Positions 55,652 to 64,000 of a stretch of 64,000 nucleotides of DNA are shown here, piece by piece. The notes under the pieces were generated by a model. The model had not been told where the DNA came from. It was given only the letters and a program-made list of their open reading frames with translations, and did not search any database. The stretch lies in NCBI GenBank assembly GCA_963971305.1, contig OZ020303.1, positions 38,180,106-38,244,105 of the forward strand, in the 5' to 3' direction. Positions within the stretch are counted from its first letter, which is position 1; each line of letters starts with the position of its first letter. Position numbers and translations under genes: made by a program. The stretch is from Arcuatula senhousia. Lineage: Eukaryota > Mollusca > Bivalvia > Mytilida > Mytilidae.

Positions 55652-57419
55652 ATTAGCTCTCTTGATTTCCATCACTTGGCGTCCGTGGTCCGTCCGTCGT
55701 CAGTAAACTTTTATAAACGGCAACTCATCTGACACAACTAGGTCCGAATGCAATTAAACTTAAGTATATTTGTTTATTGGCATTTGTGCTTCAAAACTGT
55801 TGTTTGGATTTTAAATTCGAATATTCATGGCCGCAATGGCTAAAAGATGTTAAATTGCAGATTTTTTGACAGATAACTTAAAAACGGCCATCATAGGTTT
55901 CAGTGATCAGATCCCGTGCGGGGCCCGGGAGTCGAATAGGCCCGCAGCAGCGCTAAGCTTGTCGGTAAAAGTCCACTAAAGAGCGCTCAGAAACCTGACA
56001 TCGGGGTCAGGCCGCTTTGCTCACAAAGCGACTGGGATGTGTGCCCCAGGTGGTTGAATGGGACAGCCCTGACATCGAGAGATGCGGGGTCGTCAGGCGA
56101 TAATGCGGAAAGCCTGACCGCAAACAATAGTGGTGCACCGTGTTGGGAAAAGTGTCACATTCCTCGCACGTTAAAGAACCCTGCTGCAGGTCTCGGTAAG
56201 AGTAGGACCCGTAGGATCCCCATGCAGGAGGCAAAATTTCCCGTCCCTACCGATCACTTCTTTTTCCAGTGGCAGTCAAAACTTTTCTACCCGATTGGCC
56301 TTGTGTCCCCATTTCCTCCACTTCATCATCATTTCATGTTCATTGTATCATCACTTTCATGTTCATCTCCCGGATATGCGGCCGAAATCGCGCTGCTTGG
56401 GAGTAAAGCAATAACTAACTAACTAACTAACTAAATTAAGTGATCAGCACCTCTTGATCTACCTGCCAAGAAATTGTGAAGAAGATCAAACTACCTATGT
56501 AGGAGTTATACATTTTCCATTTTTACCTGATTTCTTTCAAAATTTTGCACTTTTTAAGCTCAAAATTTTAGAAACCATTAAAGATATATTTATCAAGATC
56601 TACAAAATTTGTAGCAGGGTTAAAGTTGGACCGTTCCTTTTAGCAATTATTCTTCTAAGAACTTCAAAATTGACCATTTTACAGCCTTTCCTTATGATAG
56701 TAAAATCGTTAACCTTTTGTCCCATTGCAATACTATTTGGTATAGTAAATTATTAGCAAGCGGGTAAAAACGAATTGGCGTGTTTAAAAACTCAAGATCA
56801 TCCTGTTCTCAAAAAAATGAAGATTTAACTATCCATGTAAGAGTAATTGCTCTTTTTTCAAATTTTGGATAAATTTTGTATTGAGCTCCATATCCGGAAT
56901 TTGAAAAATTAAAATTGCATATTTTTAAGCACATTTGGTACAACAAAATACTAAAAGGTTCAAAATTGTAAATCATTCTTTTTAGGGGTAATTCCCTTCA
57001 GGATTCCAAATTGACCATTTTCATAGAATTTCCCTTTCGCGTTGCAGACCGTAAAAGCTAAAGAAAAACTTAGTTACAATATTGCTTAGCTTGTTAAGAC
57101 CTACAAAAAACTCAGTATAATGGAAGTTGTTAAATTACCCCTCTTAGGAGGTATCGTCTCTTAAATGTCAAAACAACTGTTTATGTCTAAATGCTGGAAA
57201 ACTGTTGGGAATGATAAAAAAAATTACAGTTTTGATTGCTCAAATGTTTTACTAATTTGACTTTTAAGTTCAATGCATTAGTTTAATCGATGTTGTCAGA
57301 TGACCTTTTATTTATTAAAACTTTGACCCTTACAATGTTAACGACGTTGGTTTTACCTTGCAGCCTTAAATTCAGACATTTAAAGCATGTGAGCATTTCA
57401 GGCTCCCGAGGCCTCTTGT
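55652..57419 (-). mobile_element. Family X element, reverse copy interrupted by a SINE-like insertion
   Basis: Starts TTAGCTCTCTTGATTTCCAT and CACTTGGCGTCCG and ends GAGCATTTCAGGCTCCCGAG-GCCTCTTGT, the reverse of the 57492 element. A SINE-like element occupies 55911-56438. Several internal blocks with 'expand-then-repeat' structure (CAAAATTGTA, TTCTTTTTAGGGGTAATTCC) are present. It lies 70 bp from the direct copy at 57492, forming a large inverted pair. Confidence 0.75.
55911..56438 (+). mobile_element. SINE-like retroposon with 9-bp target duplication and CTAA tail (family S)
   Basis: Flanked by AGTGATCAG at 55902-55910 and 56439-56447. Starts ATCCCGTGCGGGGCCCGGG and GTCGAATAGGCCCGCAGC and includes CCCCAGGTGGTTGAATGGG and CGCACGTTAAAGAACCCTGC. 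It ends with AACTAACTAACTAACTAA. 528 bp. The 127-residue ORF in it is not supported as protein. Confidence 0.92.
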
Positions 57420-57491
57420 ACATTATATAAAATGTTACCCTTTGAGTTTCATACTAAACTGAAAAGATTAAGAAGTAACAGTATAGTAAAT

Positions 57492-58934
57492 AAACAAGAG
57501 GTTCCCAGGAGCCTGAATCGCTCACCTGACATGTGCCTGAAGTAAAGGTTATAAGGCAAAATCTATTTAACGTTGAAAGGGTCATAAGATTAATAAGGGG
57601 GTCATCTGACAATATGGTGGATCTAAAGGTGCTGATCACTTTTGTTCTCAATCAAAATCTAAAAATCGGTCACCCTTTTTGAGTTATTTGCAAAAAAATG
57701 CAGTTTAACCTAATGTTCTATTTTTAGCCACAGCGGCCATGTTTTACAACCCATCAAAAATCCCTACAACAGTTCTATACACCTAATAATAATAAACAAT
57801 AATACCAAGTTTGGTTCCATTTGGACTTAAAATGTCAGAGGAGTTAACATTTTCAATATAAGGAAATGCAGTTAAAATGCTCAATTGTGACGTTCCAAGG
57901 GCAATAACTCCTCAAAGGAAAGGTCCTACAACGTTGACCCTCGTAAATAATTTGTAGATCTTGATGTGCTTAACAATATGCAATTTAAATTTCTCAAATA
58001 TCTTGTATAGTTTTCAAGATATTGAGCTAAACAGGTGCAAAATTTGCAAAAAATCCACAAAAAGGGCAATTACTCCTACTAGGGTTGTTGGATTTTCTTC
58101 AAAATTTCAGAGCTGGTAGATCTTGAGGTGCTGATCACTTTTGTTCCCAATCAAAGTTTTGAAATCTGTCACTGTTTTAGAGTTATTTGCAAAAAACTGC
58201 CATTTACCCCTTTGCTCTATTTTTAGCCACAGTAGCCATGTTTTACGACCAATCAAAAATCCCCACATCAGTTCTATACACCTAATGCTAATAAACAACT
58301 ATACCAAGTTTGGTTCCATCTGGACTTAAAGTGTCAGAGGAGTTAATGTTTTCAATGTAATGAGGAAATGCTATTAAAATGCTAAATTTTGACGTTCTAA
58401 GGGCAATAACTCCTAAAAGGAAAGGTCCTACAACGTTGACCCTGTTACATATTTTGTAGATCTTGACGTGCTTAACAATATGCAATTTAAATTTCTCAAA
58501 TATCTAGTATAGTTTTCAAGAAATTGAGCTAAACAGGTGCAAAATTTGCAAAAAATCCACAAAAAGGGCAATAACTCCTACATGGGTCGTTGGATTTTCT
58601 TCAAAATTTCAGGGTAGGTAGATCTTCAGGTGCTTATCACTTTAACCCTATGCCAGAATTTTGATATCTGTAGCCGTTTTTGAGTTATTTGCAAAAAACT
58701 GCATTTTACCCCTATGTTCTATTTTTAGCCATGGCGGCCATGTTTTACGACGAATCAAAAATCCCCACATCAGTTCTAAGCACCGAATGCTAATGAACAA
58801 CCATACCAAGTTTGGTTGCAATTGGACTTATGGTGTCAGAGGAGTTAACGTTTTAAAAAAATTACGGACGACGGACGGACGACGGACGCCAAGTGATGAC
58901 AATAGCTCACCTGACCCTTCGGGTCAGGTGAGCT
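57492..58934 (+). mobile_element. Family X element, long copy with internal 500-bp repeats
   Basis: Starts AAACAAGAGGTTCCCAGGAG and GCTCACCTGAC; ends with the hairpin CTGACCCTTCGGGTCAG-GTGAGCT after GACGGACGGACGACGGACG. The block GGCAATAACTCCT ... GTCCTACAACGTTGACCCT ... TGCTTAACAATATGC recurs about 500 bp apart (57900, 58400), and AGCCATG/AGCCACAG-type blocks occur three times. ORFs on either strand are repeat shadows. Confidence 0.88.
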
Positions 58935-59228
58935 AATAAAAAGTAAGTCAACATTTTATGTAGAAACGCCATGATTAATATGACAATAAAATGATTTTAA
59001 TGAGGATGAGAAAAAAAAACACAAAAAAAAGTTTTTTAAAAAGTTATAAAAATGAAAAGGAGTTACAAGTATTATTAAACGGCATCATCATATGTGATAA
59101 ACGCAAAGAAATTATAAGTTACTTTTAATACTATCATAATGGCGACCTTCTGAAAGTATTTATAAGTACTATCCATTTCACGTATATGATTCTACAACTA
59201 AATTTCAACAGGCTGTTGGCATGAAATT
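58935..59228. other. Short 3' flank of gene E
   Basis: No clear minus-strand AATAAA close to the stop; nothing else recognised. Confidence 0.35.
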
Positions 59229-62200
59229 TCAAAATGGAATATATGTGGTGTCATCATGTTTGAAACTAACATCATCTTCATTGTCGCTTGAGAACAAACA
59301 AGAATAGATACCGGTTTGGGTGTCTCTGTCCTTTATTGCATCCTCGATAGTCTTTAGGTTGAGAACTATAGGAAACAGTTTATCAAACAAATTGCTGGGA
59401 ACTATTTGATTTATCTGCCTCTGAAACAAAAAACACCAAAATAATAGGATAATGGCTCATCAAGACTTTTGGAAATCTTTTTTTACATTTATGCGTAAGA
59501 CTATAAGATGAAAGCTTAAATAAAGAACTAGATTTAAACCCTCGAACCCCCTAGCCCAATTATTTTCATTCTTGAGAAAAACATGAAGATTAAAATTTAC
59601 TCGAGAGCAAAATTTATAATACTAACGGTATTTAGAATATTTTGTGCAATTAATAATACTTGTAACATTCTGGATAATCGTCAAATTGTTTAATAATGCA
59701 CAAAATCTTGCAGGAACAAAATAATCCCTTTTACTTTGAATCCTTTACTTCATTCAACATTCAAACTACTGAATATCAATTAACAACGCGAACTCTAGTC
59801 GTAATGAGAGTGAATTTAGGTACTCCGGAATCTGAGTAAGCAGTTCCTGTCTGTTATAGCACACCCGTCGTGCTGCCAATTTCCAATTCAGTGCGTCAAT
59901 TCTGTTAAAGGAAGACAAAACAAAACCCCATGACAAACCAACTTCTGCACTAATTTGGGAGATGTCAATCGCATATTTGTCTATGAGTGTTCGATCATCC
60001 TTCAGCGGCCAACAAATCTAAATTTTGAGTGATTTTCTGCATATTGAATATCAATATATCATATATAATTCATACAATTGACATCAGATGGCGACAAAAG
60101 TTAACGGTTGAGTAGTAAAAATATCCCCACAGACTCAGGTGTACCTTCATCTCAGTTCAGGCTGGAATCAGTGCAAGATTTTAAATGAGGGCTTAAGCAA
60201 TTCTAAATCGATTGTCATTTTTAAAATAAATGAAGAAAAATATAAAAGTTGAAGTCTTTGAAATAAAAGAGCTTGGTCAACATCAAAATACAAGTTACAT
60301 TCAGAGGCCGCATCTAAATGGGACGGCGGAAACTAATCGCCAAAGCTAACACAACTCGGCCTTTTCCGGAAAGGACCGAGTGATATTTTGATTGATTCTA
60401 AGATGTTAAAAAAAACATATGAATGAACGAGGGTTCTCATCTTTTTTTAGTTCTATTTTTTACATCTGAATTCTGTTATCAAAGATGTCTCCTTGTAAAT
60501 AAGAAAAAGGCATAACTGCCTTTTAAACTTTTATGTGTTTTATTGTCTCGTTCATAAATATTACCATATACCATATCCATATGACAGACCAACGTGAAAC
60601 CCAGAAGTGAAGACAGAAGCTAGTGAAAATTTCCTTTTTGACCCTTGAAAATATTCCAATTGACTCCGTAGACACGAAGTATTTGATTGACTGACCCGAA
60701 AAGGAAGGTATGGTACAACTGTGTAAAACTGACATCAATATTTTCAGTAGGCGGGCGAAAAATCCGTTACGACAGTTTGTAACGGACGGAAAGACGAACT
60801 TACATGGTGCTTGTAAATAAAGCCTCACTCTCTTACAAATGTTGAAATAATAACAACACGGGGAAAAAACAGAAGACAGCTGCCACTAATTACCATTACC
60901 TTTAAGTCGTCAACATTGTGTTTGTTTTTGTTGAGAGTTTCCATTATGAATGAAGTTGTTTCACAGGCTGTACTAGACGCTAAGATGTTGATAACTTCAC
61001 TAAAATCGAAATAAAAATAAAAGTATTAGGCTATATTTAAACCAGAATTTTTTTTATATGACTTGTATTCCGTCAATAATTCCAGTCGGCATTGAAAATG
61101 ATATTGAAGTCCCAACTACTAAGTATTTACAATTTTCACACAAAGGACATCTAATGGGACATATAATGATACCCCGCAACATATGTACGTATCAAAAGCA
61201 AAAAAATATACATGTATATATATTATGTAGAGTCTTATTAAAAAAAAAGATTGTCAAAATTTTGAAAATTTATTAAGTGGCAAAATATACAAAAAAACTT
61301 TCGCATCATACCTTTATTTTATAGTACTAAGGAGTTGTGCAAAATATCATTTAAATCACTTCACGCATGTTCAAGTTATCATCTGGAAACCTTCGGGGAC
61401 GGACGGACGGAAGGACAGACGCTGAACGAAACAGAGGGTATAGCATAAAACCTGCTTGGTATAAAAATTATGCACTACAATTGGACGTGTCACTGACGGT
61501 TGTGATGACATAGCGATAAAAAAATGTATGATTATTTGTTATCCTGTTCTCAATTTTTCACACTGGTCCCCGTTTGGAGTTTATTAAAAAATATCGATTC
61601 TATTTATAGGTAGTCAATAAGATCATTTTTAGGTCTCTGGGAATACTTAAACAAATCATGTCATTAATTGTCTAAACCCTAAGGTTCTTCCTACCCCAGA
61701 CATAGGTTGAATATCTTAGTAATAATTTGGTTCCCCAGTTTGGTATTTATGGTTATACTGTTCTATGCTCTTCATATTCATACAGTGTTTGGCATTTTCA
61801 ATATTTTGGTAGAGCGCCTCTGATGAGTCTTGAATAGACGAAACGCGCGTCAGGCGTAGCAAAATTTCATTGTCTGGAACTTTGTTGTCATTTGTATTTC
61901 GAACACACGTGAAGGTTAGCACTGCTGGTGGAGTTTAAATTCCCCGAGGTTAGCCCGCTCCGGCACCAACACTTTTGAGTTGGAGAATACACCAAAGCTT
62001 TAAATTATCCGTCTAAATTTCAAAATTGTCTAAACCCTAAGGTTCTTCCTACCCCAGACATAGGTTGAATATCTTAGTAATAATTTGGTTCCCCAGTTTG
62101 GTATTTATGGTTATACTGTTCTATGCTCTTCATATTCATACAGTGTTTGGCATTTTCAATATTTTGGTAGAGCGCCTCTGATGAGTCTTGAATAGACGAA

Positions 62201-64000
62201 ACGCGCGTCAGGCGTAGCAAAATTTCATTGTCTGGAACTTTGTTGTCATTTGTATTTCCAGATATTATGCATTCTATATCCTGTAATAACTCACGATTGG
62301 TATGCACATGATAAGTCTCTCAATTCTTCAATATCGGCCTGAGATAAATGTCTTTCTAAAATGATTATAAGAAACATATAAGATTATCTGCTGTATGCAA
62401 ATATTTTGACATGACAAAAGTAAATCAAAATACCGTTGGTACAGAGTACTTAAAAGTTACACAATGAATAAACCATTCCGATTCAAGTGGGGAGGGGTGT
62501 GTCCAATTGATCATGGACCGTTAATCAAATTTATAATTCTTTCATCAAATTAAATTAAATAATAATTAAGAAATATAAAAACAAAATAGACTCAATAATC
62601 CTTCTCCAAATATGTAGTTCTGTAAAAATAATCGAATAGCTCAAAATAAATTACAAACATTCTGTCTTAGGTAATTGTTTTTTTTTTTTTTTTTTTTTTG
62701 GGGGGGGGGGGGGGGGTTGCAATGAATGCTGGTTAACAATTCTTTCAGAAATAAGCCAACGGATGATGTTGCACGACCCAGTATGAGACCTCCGGTTCAG
62801 TGAGTTAAATGTAAGGTTAACTTGATTAATGAACATGTACAGTAACAAAACAGTAAGAATAACATGTGCTACAGGTAAATCACATTTAAAAATCATTAGA
62901 ATAAACCATTTTCATATTTCAGGGACTGCTGAATAATTTAGTATTTTTTGGACTGAACCTGACCCGACATTGACTGGTTTACCATTTTTGTATAATTGAG
63001 CAAAGGAAAAAGGTAAAGTTTTAACACATTATTTTAGGAAATCTAGATTAAAATTATTGAAATTATTGGTTTCAGCAAATATGTCTAAAGAGGATTCGTT
63101 ACTGACTTTCTGAATGCCTATATGTCATAGAGCAAAAAGTTCAGGTAGAATGACCAAATGCCCTTTTATACTTATTTTAAGCTAAAAATAGTTCCAAATC
63201 AATATCTTATTGATGTAGTATCCTTATTTTTTTAGTTCAAATCCATCAAGATTACAATGAAACATTTGCAAGAAAACATTACAAAATCAAGTTTATTCTG
63301 ACCTTATTGATGCAATATTTTTTGTTTGTCCTACTCTGTGTCAGGAAAAGATAACTCTCTAAAAAGTGTTGAGAAGGACTAAAATAATCAGTCATCCCAG
63401 AAGTATGAAAATAGTCTATTTGTAGAGGCGTTTTTTTTTTGTATTCTTAAGTCTCAATCAATCATAACAGTTCTTGACCAACGACTTATTACAGCCTCTT
63501 AATCAGGAGCATTGAGTCCCATATTGTTAAATTTGACTTCAGCTATGTCATTTATCCACTTCTTATTTTTAGACTTATTAATAATCACCTAATATTTTTT
63601 TATATTAAGATTATTACTGAACAATTTTTGCAACACAATCAAGCTTAAAAATTTTCTGGCCAATATTTAGAAAATCGTGTTGGTTTTTGTTGTTGTCATT
63701 TTCGTTAAATGTACATAAAATTGGTTTGCCTCAATTCTAGATCCTGTGTCAAGTATAAGTTTGAACTTACGCAATTTTATCAATCCAACACCAGGTCTTG
63801 AATGCTGATAAGGTTCTGTGAAAGTAAAAAAAACAGTGTGTCAAAGTTTTTATTTTCACGTTCCTCTTTATTATTCAAGAAGCCATTTTTCAAGACAAGT
63901 ATATCTTGAATAAAGGTAAAACATAACAAAACTACAGACCTTGGAGGATCAATCGCAAATGTCCAAGAGAAAAGACAAAACAGGGACGACATACCGTAGA
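59229..64000 (-). CDS. Gene E: C-terminal part of an unrecognised spliced gene
   Basis: Minus-strand exons 64000-63995 (partial, weak), 63815-63771, 62355-62295, 60999-60900 and 59420-59229 have AG/GT borders and fit in phase. They give about 134 residues ending YIPF-stop. The product reads YEPYQHSRPGVGLIKLQRHL, then SQADIEELRDL, then SEVINILASSTACETTSFIM, then NLFDKLFPIVLNLKTIEDAI and an acidic tail (SSDNEDDVSFKHDD). It is amphipathic-helical, with no membrane segment in this part. I do not recognise the family. The start lies right of the window. Introns carry a 237-bp duplication, a T/G run and repeat B and P fragments. Confidence 0.75.
59770..59995 (+). repeat. Family P copy in a gene E intron
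   Basis: CAACGCGAACTCTAGTCG ... GGTACTCCGGAATCTGAG ... GCACACCCGTCGTGCTGCC ... AAAGGAAGACAAAA matches 10960-11110. Confidence 0.75.
60620..60840 (+). repeat. Diverged array-family fragment in a gene E intron
   Basis: CACGAAGTATTTGATTGACTGACC ... GGTATGGTACAACT ... CCGTTACGACAGTTTG ... GACGGAAAGACG parallels 35040-35340. One unit only. The minus ORF of 101 residues spans it and is unsupported. Confidence 0.6.
61310..61470 (+). repeat. Repeat end with GGACGGACGGACGG run
   Basis: CTTCACGCATGTTCAAGTTA ... GGGGACGGACGGACGG ... GGGTATAGCATAAAACC. Same end architecture as the other dispersed arrays; the unit itself is absent. Confidence 0.5.
61667..62262 (-). repeat. Two near-identical 237-bp direct copies of repeat Q
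   Basis: Sequence from ATTGTCTAAACCCTAAGG at 61667 to about 61903 is repeated, apparently without change, at 62025-62262 (period 358). Each includes GACGAAACGCGCGTCAGGC. Only the first continues into the rest of repeat Q (CCCCGAGGTTAGC, CCGGCACCAACACTTTTG). Both lie in the gene E intron between the exons at 62295 and 60999. The identical ORFs (61716, 62074) are repeat shadows. Confidence 0.9.
62678..62716. repeat. T22-G17 homopolymer run
   Basis: About 22 T followed by 17 G. Length is likely polymorphic and error-prone in assemblies; the G tract could form a quadruplex. Confidence 0.85.
62720..63770. other. Gene E intron, no further feature
   Basis: AT-rich sequence without recognised exon or repeat. 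Confidence 0.4.

Noticed and set aside
56039..56422. 127-residue ORF
   Set aside because: Lies wholly within a SINE-like retroposon defined by its target duplication.
61716..62307. Two identical short minus ORFs as coding exons of gene E
   Set aside because: They translate dispersed repeat Q copies; the phase-consistent exon model skips them.

Overview
The window is eukaryotic and looks like a marine bivalve, most probably a mussel (Mytilus-like). It is AT-rich, its genes are split by GT-AG introns, and it is packed with dispersed repeats. Many repeats end in GGACGGACGGAC-type runs, TCACCTG...CAGGTGA hairpins or the GACGCGCGTTTCGTCTAT motif, which I associate with mussel DNA. The species call is inference. 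No bacterial operon, phage, CRISPR array, tRNA or rRNA was recognised.

Left part (1-14000). This holds the 3' end of a plus-strand cell-surface receptor gene: one Ig-domain exon (1799-2104), then, after a 6.8-kb repeat-filled intron, a terminal exon (8883-9640) coding for a Ser/Thr-rich stalk, a Cys-rich juxtamembrane part and one membrane segment. The rest is repeats: a 160-bp array with CCCCCGCCG/CGACGGGGG ends, twin 440-bp TIR elements, a 209-bp tandem duplication, a 580-bp MITE with GGACAAGGTAC ends, a 165-bp array, a 509-bp MITE, a SINE-like copy and a 163-bp array.

Middle part (14005-47018). The most notable structure is a candidate 33-kb inserted element. It has matching inverted ends (TACTCYGGGTCACCCT, 15/16) and a likely TA target duplication, and it splits one copy of a dispersed repeat exactly where other copies are continuous. 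Inside are an intact non-LTR retrotransposon (1156-residue endonuclease/reverse transcriptase), several dated nested insertions, and two convergence-free, oppositely oriented spliced genes. Gene C (plus, 38317-43503) has eight phase-consistent exons and a ParB/sulfiredoxin-like GGNH motif. Gene D (minus, 32185-35973, possible first exon at 46633-46671) has an acidic linker and a C-terminal small-barrel-like domain. A second inverted repeat pair carrying 59-bp palindromic tandem repeats bounds 28015-45638, enclosing gene C and most of gene D. Either boundary pair could define a large gene-carrying DNA transposon. No transposase catalytic domain was recognised, so this is a hypothesis.

Right part (47019-64000). 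It holds repeats, two truncated LINE relics, two SINE-like retroposons with clean 9- and 11-bp target duplications, a foldback element, long hairpin-ended elements, and the 3' end of an unrecognised minus-strand gene E (five phase-consistent exon pieces, 59229-64000) whose intron contains a recent 237-bp direct duplication.
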